46,499 bases of DNA, taken from contig CAYUIY010000003.1 in NCBI GenBank assembly GCA_964444915.1, positions 1 through 46,499 of the forward strand, read 5' to 3'. Within the stretch, counting starts at the first letter, position 1, and each line of letters starts with the position of its first letter. Below are positions 7,817 through 16,515 of the stretch, piece by piece. Origin of the DNA: Anaerorudis sp964444915. GTDB lineage: Bacteria; Bacteroidota; Bacteroidia; Bacteroidales; Dysgonomonadaceae. The notes below the pieces were generated by a model. That model was given only the letters and a program-made list of their open reading frames with translations. It ran no database searches and had not been told where the DNA came from. The position numbers and the translations under genes are program-made.

Positions 7817-9349
7817 ATGAAAAAATGTATATTACTATCTATCATAACAGCGGTTTTGATTGGTATGCTTTCAATAACTTCTTGCAGTGACGATTTTTTA
7901 ACGGCTTCTTCAACTGAAAAATTGGAGGCTGGAGGCACTGCAACCGAAGGTTCAATTTTGTCAAATCTTGCTTCGGCATATCAAATTCTTTTGTTTGATA
8001 GCTATGCCAATTCTAATTACAATGCCGTTTTGTTGATGTCGGACCTTCGTTCGGATGATCTTTACAAGGGAGGAGGGAGTGCAGGAGACCAGGAACAACT
8101 TTATAAGTTATCTCAATTTACCTCCACTGCAGCTTCTACTCTCGATGGATTATGGAGTATTTATTTCACAGGTTTGGCTCGTTGCAACAATGTGATTATT
8201 TCTTGCGATAATGCTGTGGGTGTAAAAGAGGAAAAATTGGAACAATTTAAAGCAGAAGCTCATTTTCTGCGAGCATATTATGTGCATTTGTTGTGGAAAT
8301 TTTGGGGTAATATTCCTTATTTTGAAGAACCTCTTTCCGATCCTCCTTATATGGCCAAACAGTTACCGGCCGATTCTATTTACAATAAAATCATGAAGGA
8401 CGTAGATTTTGCCTGCGTCGAAGGTCGCCTTCCTATGGAAACTACAGGGAACGATTTGGGGCGCGTATCGCGAGCCGCTGCATTAATGTTAAGGGCAAGG
8501 GTGGTTCTTTATCAAAAAGACGAATCCCGATATCCTCAAATCACAAACGATATGGCAACTATCATTAAAAGTGGTAAATATGAATTGTTTGAAGATTTTG
8601 ATGCCATGTGGGAAGATGAGAACGAGTTCTGTAAAGAATCGATTTTCGAAAGTAACCAACTCCCTGAAGGGAAAAGTTGGGGGAATGCATGGTCAGGTTA
8701 CGGAACCAATTTGCCTGCTTTTATTTCACCGGCAGATTTGAAAGACCCCGACGGTATATTTAAAGGTGGTTGGGGATTCGGGCCGGTTCGTCAGGCAGCT
8801 TATGATATGTATGAGCAAGGCGATAAACGTCGTGACGGATCTATCAATAAGTGGGATGACGGACTTTACACGCCTCGTTTCCAAAACACCGGTTTGTTTC
8901 AACGCAAGTATGCGGCTCGTGTTGGATATAATCCTCCTCCTGGAGATGTCGATTTAAATTATTGCAACAATTTACGCATCTTCCGATATGCTGAAACATT
9001 GTTGAATTATGTGGAATTAGTAAAAATGCATGGACAGTCTGAAGTAGATGGTGTCAACGCTCAAGCTTGTTTGGATCAGATTCGTGAACGTGCCGGTGTT
9101 AGTCCTATTCAGGCAACCGATGAGAACATTAAATTGGAGCGTCGTCGGGAATTTTTAGGAGAGGGTATGCGTTTTTGGGATTTGGTACGTTGGGGTGATG
9201 CTCCTACTGTTTTAACGGAGAACGAATCGGAACATAATTCCGTGCGCACTTTTGAGGAGTGGATGAAATATTTACCTATTCCGCAAGGTGAGATGGAAAA
9301 AACGAAAGGAACAGAGTTTGAATTAAAGCAGAATGGAAATTGGAAATAA
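7817..9349 (+). CDS. SusD/RagB-family surface glycan-binding lipoprotein, PUL1
   Basis: A 510-residue lipoprotein partner of the preceding SusC. The signal peptide ends in the lipobox SITSC (Cys23), followed by SDD, an acidic run of the type that exports lipoproteins to the cell surface in this phylum. The body shows the SusD signature: helical TPR-like segments around LEQFKAEAHFLRAYYVHLLWKFWGNIPYF, and the C-terminal RERAGV, LERRREFLGEGMRFWDLVRWGDA and LPIPQGEME motifs. It captures oligosaccharides and closes over the SusC barrel. It starts 20 bp after susC in the same operon. Confidence 0.97.
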   Translation: MKKCILLSIITAVLIGMLSITSCSDDFLTASSTEKLEAGGTATEGSILSNLASAYQILLFDSYANSNYNAVLLMSDLRSDDLYKGGGSAGDQEQLYKLSQFTSTAASTLDGLWSIYFTGLARCNNVIISCDNAVGVKEEKLEQFKAEAHFLRAYYVHLLWKFWGNIPYFEEPLSDPPYMAKQLPADSIYNKIMKDVDFACVEGRLPMETTGNDLGRVSRAAALMLRARVVLYQKDESRYPQITNDMATIIKSGKYELFEDFDAMWEDENEFCKESIFESNQLPEGKSWGNAWSGYGTNLPAFISPADLKDPDGIFKGGWGFGPVRQAAYDMYEQGDKRRDGSINKWDDGLYTPRFQNTGLFQRKYAARVGYNPPPGDVDLNYCNNLRIFRYAETLLNYVELVKMHGQSEVDGVNAQACLDQIRERAGVSPIQATDENIKLERRREFLGEGMRFWDLVRWGDAPTVLTENESEHNSVRTFEEWMKYLPIPQGEMEKTKGTEFELKQNGNWK

Positions 9350-9379
9350 CCATTTCTATTTTTAAAAGAATAAACAATT

Positions 9380-10882
9380 ATGAGAAACATATTTAAACAA
9401 GGATTTTGGGTGCTGCTGTCAGCCCTTATGTTTGCAGCATGTAGTCCTCAAGAAGATGATAAATATTCATTGGGTGAATTGGGTACGGTTACCTCCGATA
9501 TTGTATCTTTTTCTCAAGCACCTTCCCCTACTAGCAATAATGTGATTATTTTTACAAATACTTCGAAGGTAAATTCTCCGGTTACTGCTGTGTGGGATTT
9601 GGGCAACGGTTCTACGGCAAAGGGCAATAAAGCAACAGGTTCTTATCCAATGAAAGGGGATTATACGGTTACGCTTACCCTTTATGCTGCAGATGGTTCT
9701 TCCGCATCGAGAAGCGAAGTAATTCATATTGAAGAGGATGATTTCGGATTAATAAGTACACCTGCCTACGTGAATTTGACCGGAGGAATTGATAACCCCA
9801 ATGGAAAAACATGGGTCTTCGATCAATACAATAACTATGTAAAAGAAGTTGCAGAAGCTACCGGGTTTGATATTAAAGGACATATGGGTTTGGGAGATCG
9901 CAATAGTTATTCGCAGGAATGGTGGCACGCACCGCCAAATGAAAAAAAAGATTGGAAATTGTATGATTTCAGGTTTACCTTTATTCAGGATGGTGCTCGC
10001 TTGATAATAGAAACTGCAGGTGAAGGATATGGACGGAAGGCTTCAGCTGCTACCATAGGAGGATTTAATGTGACAGGCTCAAGTGGCGATGATGTCTTTT
10101 TCCCTTATGAAGGGGGCTCTTACACCTTTTCTATTGATGAGAGTGGACAGTATCCTGTGTTGACTCTGTCGGGAAATGCCTTCATGGGTTATTATTGTGG
10201 TACGCAGGATTACGAAATAATTTATCAAACGGATAAGGTCATGGCTTTGCGGGTTGATAATCAGGTTGAAAAACAAGATTGGATTTTTGTCTATTGTCTG
10301 GAAGAGCTGAATATTGCTGAACCTCCCATAGTCAAAGAGCCCAAAGCCAAGCCTTTATTCGAGGATTTTGAATCGGGTAAGCTGACTGTTAATTTTGTAA
10401 CTCAGGATATGGGGCCGTTAAGCGGCATTGTCGACAATCCGGCTCCTATACCCATCAATACCTCAAATAAAGTATATCGTTATCAAAAAACGACTGCTTT
10501 CTATAGCAATTTATCTTTTACTGCGCCCGATTATAAATTTGATCTGACTAGGCAGAATAAGATTCGTTTGAAAGTGTATATTCCTTCTTATAACGATTAT
10601 GAAACGGAAAATGCCGTAGCGGGGGATTGGATTACCGAAAAGAGATTGCGTCCGCAGTTGGCCATTAAATTGCAAAACAGCGATATGGGGGATAATGCAT
10701 GGCAAACGCAAACAGAGATCATAAAAAGAGACCTTACGATGGATAGATGGTTGGAACTTGAATTTGATTTCAGCAGTGTAAGTGATCAACAAGATTATGA
10801 CAAGATCGTGATCCAATTTGGAGGAGAAGGTCATGCCGGTCCCGGTATATTCTTCTTTGATGATTTTACTTTTTGCGAATAA
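9380..10882 (+). CDS. PKD-domain surface glycan-binding lipoprotein (SGBP), PUL1
   Basis: A 500-residue lipoprotein (Cys21, lipobox LMFAAC) in the usual SusE/SGBP position behind SusD. Residues about 40-118 form a PKD/immunoglobulin-like domain (AVWDLGNGSTAKGNKATGSYPMKG with YTVTLTLYA), a middle beta-rich part follows (about 130-310), and the C-terminal third (about 325-500) looks like a beta-sandwich carbohydrate-binding module starting with FEDFESGK and ending PGIFFFDDFTFCE, as in CBM4-like modules. No catalytic site is apparent. It should hold beta-glucan at the cell surface for the neighbouring GH16 enzyme. The family name of the C-terminal module is my inference. Confidence 0.8.
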   Translation: MRNIFKQGFWVLLSALMFAACSPQEDDKYSLGELGTVTSDIVSFSQAPSPTSNNVIIFTNTSKVNSPVTAVWDLGNGSTAKGNKATGSYPMKGDYTVTLTLYAADGSSASRSEVIHIEEDDFGLISTPAYVNLTGGIDNPNGKTWVFDQYNNYVKEVAEATGFDIKGHMGLGDRNSYSQEWWHAPPNEKKDWKLYDFRFTFIQDGARLIIETAGEGYGRKASAATIGGFNVTGSSGDDVFFPYEGGSYTFSIDESGQYPVLTLSGNAFMGYYCGTQDYEIIYQTDKVMALRVDNQVEKQDWIFVYCLEELNIAEPPIVKEPKAKPLFEDFESGKLTVNFVTQDMGPLSGIVDNPAPIPINTSNKVYRYQKTTAFYSNLSFTAPDYKFDLTRQNKIRLKVYIPSYNDYETENAVAGDWITEKRLRPQLAIKLQNSDMGDNAWQTQTEIIKRDLTMDRWLELEFDFSSVSDQQDYDKIVIQFGGEGHAGPGIFFFDDFTFCE

Positions 10883-10898
10883 AACAATGATCGAGAAA

Positions 10899-10921
10899 GG
10901 CTGCCGTGAATAGCGGCAGCC
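10899..10921 (+). promoter_or_regulatory. Intercistronic hairpin before GH16
   Basis: GGCTGCC (10899-10905) and GGCAGCC (10915-10921) form a perfect 7-bp stem with a 9-nt loop, 16 bp after the SGBP stop and 23 bp before the GH16 start. The following sequence is only weakly T-rich, so it is more likely an mRNA-stabilising or partial attenuation element than a full terminator. Confidence 0.6.
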
Positions 10922-10944
10922 CTAATTTTACTAGTTTTGAGATA

Positions 10945-12066
10945 ATGAAGAAAATGATCAATATATTTCTTATTGCTTTTTTTATGATGGGAGCATGTTC
11001 GGATGGAGATGATCCCACAACCGAACCATCCGAGCCGGGAAAACAGATAGAAATTACGCTTGATCCTGAACCCGGAGAATTTTCAGGAGAAGGTGAGACA
11101 AAAAGTGTGATTGTTACGGCAAACGCCGATTGGATGGTTACTTCCAGCCAGCCTTGGTGTACGCTTTCTGTAGCAAAAGGGTATCCCGGGCAGACAAGTT
11201 TAAAGATTACGGTTTTAAAAAATCCTTTCGAAACACCACGGACAGCTGAACTTATATTTACTTCCGGCGATGCTTTTACTAAAAAGGTTACTATAACCCA
11301 ACAAAAAGGACAAAAGGAGAATTATGTTCCTGAAGGGTATAATTTGGTGTGGAGCGATGAATTTAACGATTCGCGAGAAAAAGACGGAAAGCCGGCTATG
11401 CCGAGTACAACCAACTGGTGGTTTGAAACCGGGGCTCACGGATGGGGGAATAACGAGCTTCAAAATTATATCGATCGTTTTATTGGTACGGATACTTGTG
11501 CTGTAGTTACCGACGGAACATTAAAAATTATCGCCAAAAAAAGAGGAACGGAGGTAATTTCCATTCGCATGAATACAGTGAAAAGTTGGCAATACGGCTA
11601 TTTTGAAGCCCGACTGCGAATGCCGACCGGAAGAGGTACATGGCCGGCTTTTTGGATGTTGCCGAAAGATTTCAAAAATTGGCCGCTCGACGGTGAAATC
11701 GATATTATGGAATATGTAGGATACGATCCGAATGTGGTGCATGCATCTGTACACACTATGGCTTACAATCACTCCATCGGAACACAGAAGACAGCTTCCA
11801 AAAGAATTCAAAATGCGGAAACCGAGTTTCATGTTTACGCGCTGGAATGGACGGCACAGAAAATCACGGCTTTTGTCGATGGGGAACCGTATTTTACTTT
11901 TCTCAACGACGGCAAAGGCGATATCAATACATGGCCGTTCAACAAACCGTTCTATTTAAAACTTAACCTTGCATGGGGAGGCAACTGGGGTGGTGCACAA
12001 GGCATAGACGAAACGGTTCTTCCGGCAACCTACGAAATCGATTATGTTCGGGTTTATCAGAAATAA
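10945..12066 (+). CDS. GH16 endo-beta-glucanase (laminarinase-type) lipoprotein
   Basis: A 373-residue enzyme expected to cut beta-1,3 or mixed-linkage beta-glucan internally with retention. Order: lipoprotein signal (Cys18, then SDGDD, a likely surface-export signal), a BACON domain at about 35-120 (ADWMVTSSQPWCTLS), then the GH16 jelly roll from about residue 130 (YNLVWSDEFN) with the catalytic motif GEIDIMEYVG: nucleophile Glu251, Asp253 and acid/base Glu256. The bulged ExDxxE form with a Met is typical of laminarinase-like GH16 members. The longer GTG start at 10906 lies in the loop of a hairpin and would bury the signal peptide, so ATG 10945 is chosen. Its place between the SGBP and GH5 genes supports a surface role in beta-glucan cleavage. 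Confidence 0.93.
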   Translation: MKKMINIFLIAFFMMGACSDGDDPTTEPSEPGKQIEITLDPEPGEFSGEGETKSVIVTANADWMVTSSQPWCTLSVAKGYPGQTSLKITVLKNPFETPRTAELIFTSGDAFTKKVTITQQKGQKENYVPEGYNLVWSDEFNDSREKDGKPAMPSTTNWWFETGAHGWGNNELQNYIDRFIGTDTCAVVTDGTLKIIAKKRGTEVISIRMNTVKSWQYGYFEARLRMPTGRGTWPAFWMLPKDFKNWPLDGEIDIMEYVGYDPNVVHASVHTMAYNHSIGTQKTASKRIQNAETEFHVYALEWTAQKITAFVDGEPYFTFLNDGKGDINTWPFNKPFYLKLNLAWGGNWGGAQGIDETVLPATYEIDYVRVYQK

Positions 12067-12079
12067 AAATGAATAGTAT

Positions 12080-13330
12080 ATGATGAGAACAAGAAAAATA
12101 CTTCTTATCGTTTTGCTTTCAGGAACAGTTATTTTTTCTTTGTTTTCGCAAAACGGAAGACACGAGAAAAGCGGTTTCATTTCTGTAGAAGGACAAAATT
12201 TAGTTACTCCCGAGGGGGAAGCATTTTTAATGAAGGGAATCAATCTTGGGAATTGGTTAAATCCTGAAGGATACATGTTTCTGTTTCAAGATGTAAATTC
12301 TTACCGACTTATCGATCAGGCTTTAAAAGAAATGGTAGGGCCGGATTTTGTCAACCAATTCTGGAGGAAGTTTCAGGAAAACTACATTACCCAAGACGAT
12401 ATTCGTTACATCCGTCAAACCGGCATGAATTCTATTCGCGTTCCTTTTCATTACAAATTGTTTACCTATGAAGATTTTATGGGAAACAATAATCCCAATC
12501 GCGGATTCGAACTGCTCGATAACGTTATTCGATGGTGTAAAGAAGAAGGGGTGTATGTCGTACTCGATATGCATGCTGCGCCGGGAGGTCAAACCGGAGA
12601 CAATATCGATGACAGCTACGGTTACCCGTGGTTGTTTGAAAGTCCCAAAAGTCAAGAGCTTTTTTGTTCCATCTGGAAACGTATTGCCAAACATTATGCC
12701 GATGAGCCTACTGTTCTTGGTTATGATTTGCTGAATGAACCCATTGCTCATTTTTTTGATAACAAAGATGAGCTAAATAATTATCTCGAACCTCTTTACA
12801 TGAAGGTTACCGAAGCGATTAGAGAAGTTGACAAAAATCATATTGTTATCTGGGGAGGTGCGCAATGGAATACCAATTTTTCGGTTTTCCAAAATCCGAA
12901 ATTCGATGATAAAATGATGTACGAATGTCATACGTATTGGACAGATACCACTCAAGCTGCAATTCAGCACTTTCTCGATTTCAGAGAAAAAACGAATTTG
13001 CCAATGTATATGGGAGAAACGGGAGAAAATACGGATGAATGGATTGAAGGGTTCCGGCGTTTGCTCGAAAGAAACCGGATGGGATGGCATTTCTGGCCAT
13101 ATAAAAAAATGGGGAAAAGTAGTTGTATAGTTGCTCTTAAAGAGTCTGAAAATTGGAATGTGATTGCGGAGTATACCAAAAAGGATCGGAGTAGTTTTAC
13201 CAAAATACGTGAGAATAGACCTAATCAAGATACAGTGCGAAAGGCATTGGATGAATTAATTGAAAATAGTAAATTTGCTTGTTGTTCAAAAAACGAGGGT
13301 TACATAAAAGCATTGGGTATGAAGCCGTAA
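12080..13330 (+). CDS. GH5 glycoside hydrolase (beta-glucanase/glucosidase type)
   Basis: A 416-residue TIM-barrel retaining hydrolase. After a signal peptide (IVLLSGTVIFSLFS, no lipobox, so probably free in the periplasm) the fold begins with MKGINLGNWLNPEG and continues through NSIRVPFHYKLF and VVLDMHAAPGGQ, which resembles the exo-beta-1,3-glucanase side of GH5. The acid/base is Glu220 in LLNEP and the nucleophile Glu313 in MGETGE. Subfamily is not certain. With GH16 upstream and GH3 downstream in one operon it most likely processes beta-linked gluco-oligosaccharides. Spacing to GH16 is 13 bp. Confidence 0.9.
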   Translation: MMRTRKILLIVLLSGTVIFSLFSQNGRHEKSGFISVEGQNLVTPEGEAFLMKGINLGNWLNPEGYMFLFQDVNSYRLIDQALKEMVGPDFVNQFWRKFQENYITQDDIRYIRQTGMNSIRVPFHYKLFTYEDFMGNNNPNRGFELLDNVIRWCKEEGVYVVLDMHAAPGGQTGDNIDDSYGYPWLFESPKSQELFCSIWKRIAKHYADEPTVLGYDLLNEPIAHFFDNKDELNNYLEPLYMKVTEAIREVDKNHIVIWGGAQWNTNFSVFQNPKFDDKMMYECHTYWTDTTQAAIQHFLDFREKTNLPMYMGETGENTDEWIEGFRRLLERNRMGWHFWPYKKMGKSSCIVALKESENWNVIAEYTKKDRSSFTKIRENRPNQDTVRKALDELIENSKFACCSKNEGYIKALGMKP

Positions 13331-13360
13331 AAAAACTAATCATTAAAAATAAATAAGCTA

Positions 13361-15691
13361 ATGAAACAGAAAAAAATTGTATTTCTCATCTTGCTTGCAC
13401 TCACGATAGTAGGTTGTGAGCAGAAAAAAACTACGGATCAGCAGGTTGAGAAAAAAATCAACGAGTTGATCTCTAAAATGTCTCTCGAAGAAAAAGTAGG
13501 GCAAATGGCTCAGTTTACCGTAGATGTCTTGGGCAAAGGTGGAAGTGTTTACGCCAGCGATGAACCTTTTGAACTCGATCCGGCTATGCTGGATACGGTT
13601 TTTGGTAAATATAAAGTGGGCTCTATCTTGAATACGAGTAACAACAGGGCAAGAACTACCGAAGTTTGGGAAAATACCATCAAAATTATTCAGGAAAAAG
13701 CCCTTCAAGAAACAGGAATTCCCGTGATTTACGGCATTGATGCCATTCATGGGGTCACCTATACAGCAGGGGCAACCTTTTTCCCTCAACAAATAGGAAT
13801 GGCTGCTACGTTTAATCCGGAATTGATGGAGGAGGGTTCCCGCATAACGGCTTATGAAACCAGAGCCAGCAATATCCCGTGGAATTTTTCACCTGTACTC
13901 GATTTGGGGCGTGATTCGCGTTGGCCGCGTCAGTGGGAAACTTTTGGGGAAGATCCTTATCTTGCCAAAGTAATGGGATTGGCTTCCGTTCGAGGATATC
14001 AAGGCGAGGATCGCAATCATATCGACCGGAACCATGTGGCTGTTTCGTTGAAACATTATATGGGTTATGGAGTGCCTTATTCGGGAAAAGATCGTACGCC
14101 TGCCGTGATTTCGGAATGCGATCTTCGCGAAAAACATTTTGAACCATTTCGTGCAGCGGTTGAAGCCGGCGCATTATCCATAATGGTTAATTCGGGGATT
14201 GTTAATAACGTGAACACGCATGCCGATTATAGATTGCTTACCGAATGGTTAAAAAAGGATTTGAATTTCGATGGGGTAATCGTAACGGATTGGGCTGATG
14301 TGCAAAATCTGCTTTCACGTGATCATATTGCCAAAGATTATAGAGACGCTATTCGCATTGCCATTAATGCAGGAATCGATATGGTAATGGAACCTTATAA
14401 TTTGCGATTTTGCGATGAGTTGGTGCAATTGGTTAAAGCGGGCGAGGTTTCACAGAAAAGAATTGACGATGCTGTACGCAGGATATTGCGATTGAAGTTC
14501 CGTCTCGGATTGTTTGACCGTCCTTCGTGGTCGCGATCAGAGTACCCCGATTTCGGAAGTGCCGAACATGAAGCAGTGGCAAAAGCTGCAGCCGACGAAT
14601 CAATTACGTTGCTAAAAAATGAAGACAATATCTTGCCGCTCAAAAAAGGAGTGCGTCTGTTGGTTACAGGACCCAATGCCAATTCAATGCGCACACTGAA
14701 TGGTGGATGGAGCTACTCGTGGCAGGGAGAGAAGGTGGAAGAATTTGCGCAACAATACAATACAATTTTTGAAGCTTTGCAAAAAAAATTCGGGGAAACA
14801 AACGTGAAATATGAGCCGGGAGTGACGTATAAAATGGACGGACAGTATTTTGAAGAAAATCCACCCGAAATACATAAGGCTGTAGCTGCTGCAACAGGAG
14901 TGGATTACATTGTGCTTTGTGTAGGGGAAAATTCGTATTGCGAAACACCCGGCAATCTGGATGAATTATCGCTCTCCAAAAATCAGATTCAACTGGCACT
15001 GGCATTACAGAAGACGGGAAAACCCGTAATTTTAGTGCTGAATGAAGGTCGTCCGCGCATTATTCGTGAAATTGAACCGGGTTCGAAGGCCATTATACAG
15101 CTCTATTTGCCCGGAAATTACGGGGGTGATGCTTTGGCCGATATCCTTGCAGGTGACGTTAATCCAAGTGGCAAACTCCCATACACGTATCCGAAATTTG
15201 AACAAGGGCTGATTACTTATGATCACAAACCCTGTCAGAATATCGCTCAAAAAATGGAAGGAGTGTATGATTACGATGCCGAAACTGCTGTTCAATATCC
15301 CTTTGGATTTGGCTTGAGTTACACGACGTTTGAGTATACAAACCTCATCATCGACAAGAAAAGTTTTGTTCCCGGAGATACCATTACAGTTACGGTAGAC
15401 GTGAAAAATACCGGTGAGATGGCCGGTAAAGAATCGGTGATGCTTTTCACGAGCGATTTGGTTGCGTCCATCACACCCGATGTGCGTCGCCTAAGAGCAT
15501 TCCAGAAAATTAATCTCCAACCCGGAGAACGGAAAACGGTAGCATTGAAAATAGCGGCTGATGATTTGGCTTTTGTAAATTTTGAGGGAAAATGGATATT
15601 GGAAGAGGGCGACTTTAAATTTCAGGTAGGAAACTTGGCCGATAAAGTAACCTGCACGCAAACAAAAATATGGGATACACCAAACAGGTGA
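13361..15691 (+). CDS. GH3 beta-glucosidase lipoprotein
   Basis: A 776-residue exo-acting enzyme releasing glucose from the non-reducing ends of beta-glucan oligosaccharides. The lipobox is TIVGC (Cys19) followed by EQKK, without an acidic surface-export run, so a periplasm-facing location is more likely. The N-terminal TIM barrel includes SLEEKVGQMAQ, YGIDAIHG, NFSPVLDLGRDSRWPRQWE, and SLKHYMGYG; the nucleophile is Asp310 in VTDWAD. The second alpha/beta domain has the candidate acid/base Glu528 in GENSYCETPGN. A fibronectin-III-like C-terminal domain follows (about 650-770). It is the last gene of PUL1 before the terminator. Confidence 0.95.
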   Translation: MKQKKIVFLILLALTIVGCEQKKTTDQQVEKKINELISKMSLEEKVGQMAQFTVDVLGKGGSVYASDEPFELDPAMLDTVFGKYKVGSILNTSNNRARTTEVWENTIKIIQEKALQETGIPVIYGIDAIHGVTYTAGATFFPQQIGMAATFNPELMEEGSRITAYETRASNIPWNFSPVLDLGRDSRWPRQWETFGEDPYLAKVMGLASVRGYQGEDRNHIDRNHVAVSLKHYMGYGVPYSGKDRTPAVISECDLREKHFEPFRAAVEAGALSIMVNSGIVNNVNTHADYRLLTEWLKKDLNFDGVIVTDWADVQNLLSRDHIAKDYRDAIRIAINAGIDMVMEPYNLRFCDELVQLVKAGEVSQKRIDDAVRRILRLKFRLGLFDRPSWSRSEYPDFGSAEHEAVAKAAADESITLLKNEDNILPLKKGVRLLVTGPNANSMRTLNGGWSYSWQGEKVEEFAQQYNTIFEALQKKFGETNVKYEPGVTYKMDGQYFEENPPEIHKAVAAATGVDYIVLCVGENSYCETPGNLDELSLSKNQIQLALALQKTGKPVILVLNEGRPRIIREIEPGSKAIIQLYLPGNYGGDALADILAGDVNPSGKLPYTYPKFEQGLITYDHKPCQNIAQKMEGVYDYDAETAVQYPFGFGLSYTTFEYTNLIIDKKSFVPGDTITVTVDVKNTGEMAGKESVMLFTSDLVASITPDVRRLRAFQKINLQPGERKTVALKIAADDLAFVNFEGKWILEEGDFKFQVGNLADKVTCTQTKIWDTPNR

Positions 15692-15693
15692 GC

Positions 15694-15806
15694 AATTATA
15701 AAAAGAAATTCCCGCTTTAATAGGAGGCAGAGAGTGTTTTGCTCATAGCATTTTTTCACTAAAACATCGGTCACTTTTAAAAAAGATGGCCGATGTTTAT
15801 TTTGTT
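15694..15806 (+). repeat. 3' element, copy 1 (shared end of PUL1 and PUL2)
   Basis: This ~113-bp stretch is about 75-80% identical to 25376-25486, which lies behind the last gene of PUL2. Both contain the same A-rich start, a small hairpin (TGCT-CAT-AGCA here at 15740-15750; TGTT-CAT-AGCA in the other copy) and then a strong terminator. The differences in the stems keep pairing. It may be just a duplicated operon end or a structured 3' UTR. Confidence 0.8.
15761..15806 (+). terminator. Intrinsic terminator of PUL1
   Basis: AACATCGGTCA (15763-15773) pairs with TGGCCGATGTT (15787-15797) with one G-T pair, with further A/T pairing toward the loop, followed by TATTTTGTT. It closes the GH3 end of PUL1 just before the second sigma gene. 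Confidence 0.88.
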
Positions 15807-15828
15807 AGCTTTGTAATCAGTTTTGTCG

Positions 15829-15836
15829 TATTTTTG
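15829..15836 (+). promoter_or_regulatory. -7 promoter box of the second ECF sigma gene
   Basis: TATTTTTG matches TAnnTTTG and lies 23 bp ahead of ATG 15860. TTTG tetramers are present upstream (15801 and 15810) but not at the preferred 19-21 bp spacing. An AAGGA stretch sits before the ATG. Confidence 0.45.
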
Positions 15837-15859
15837 TTATAATAAAAAGGATAAAAATC

Positions 15860-16285
15860 ATGCTCCGTCCAAAAGATGAAATACATGATTTAAAAGCTCT
15901 TCGTAATGGATCTTCTCAAGCTTTTGAGAAGATTTATTATCGATACAGCGGTAAGCTGTATAACTTTATTATGACTCTTTCTCATGGAGACAAATATTTG
16001 GCTGAAGAAATTGTTCAGGATGCATTCATCAAGCTATGGGAGGTGCGTGAACGGATATGTCCCGAAAAATCGGTTTTTTCCTATATTTCTACGATTGCAA
16101 AAAATATGCTGATGAATAAGTATCAGCGGCAAACTATCGAGTTTCTGTATCAGAAATTACTTTCGGAAAAACAAATTGATCATGATAATTCTATCGAAGA
16201 AGAACTCGACCGTAAATGGTTGGAAAAATTTTTCAACGAACTTATCGAACAGTTACCCCCGTCGCGGAAAAAATATTCATTTTGA
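15860..16285 (+). CDS. ECF sigma N-terminal fragment (region 2)
   Basis: The 141-residue first frame carries all of sigma region 2 and the linker and ends KKYSF at the poly-A frameshift. It lacks the DNA-binding region 4 and should be unable to start transcription alone. Confidence 0.7.
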   Translation: MLRPKDEIHDLKALRNGSSQAFEKIYYRYSGKLYNFIMTLSHGDKYLAEEIVQDAFIKLWEVRERICPEKSVFSYISTIAKNMLMNKYQRQTIEFLYQKLLSEKQIDHDNSIEEELDRKWLEKFFNELIEQLPPSRKKYSF

Positions 16286-16446
16286 GCAAAAAAGAAGGCT
16301 TTTCCAACAAACAAATTGCAGAAATTTTGAATATTTCTGTAAGTACCGTTGAAACTCAGCTCTCTCTAGCAATGAAATTCATGCGAACGGAATTTCATAA
16401 GAATCGTGATAAATTGTTTCTTCTTTTTATCTTTCTGTTAATTTAA
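16216..16446 (+). CDS. ECF sigma C-terminal fragment (region 4)
   Basis: The second frame is sigma region 4 only from about 16273 onward (IFILSKKEGFSNKQIAE, then the helix-turn-helix). Its first 19 residues overlap the other frame and are not sigma-like, so an independent start at 16216 is improbable. Confidence 0.55.
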   Translation: MVGKIFQRTYRTVTPVAEKIFILSKKEGFSNKQIAEILNISVSTVETQLSLAMKFMRTEFHKNRDKLFLLFIFLLI

Positions 16447-16515
16447 TATAAAAAAATATTTTCAGTTAGTGAAAAGGGAGCGATTAATTGTATTATAAAA
16501 AGAGACTACGAAAAG

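Larger units (their letters stand above)
15860..16446 (+). pseudogene. ECF sigma-70 factor, frameshifted in a poly-A run (PUL2)
   Basis: If the frames are joined this is a normal ~195-residue FecI-like sigma factor: region 2 with FEKIYYRYSGKLYNFIM and EIVQDAFIKLWEV, then region 4 with LPPSRKK-IFILSKKEGF, NKQIAEILNISVSTVETQ and the C-terminal helix. The break is at the six-A run 16268-16273: seven A residues would read RKK straight into IFILSKK. As written, the first frame stops at 16283-16285 and region 4 is lost, which would remove -35 recognition and switch PUL2 off. Possible explanations are a real mutation, length variation or transcriptional slippage in the A run, or a base-calling error. 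Confidence 0.88.

Noticed and set aside
10906..10944. GTG start extending the GH16 protein by 13 residues
   Set aside because: The codon lies in the loop of a stable hairpin and the extension would precede the lipoprotein signal.
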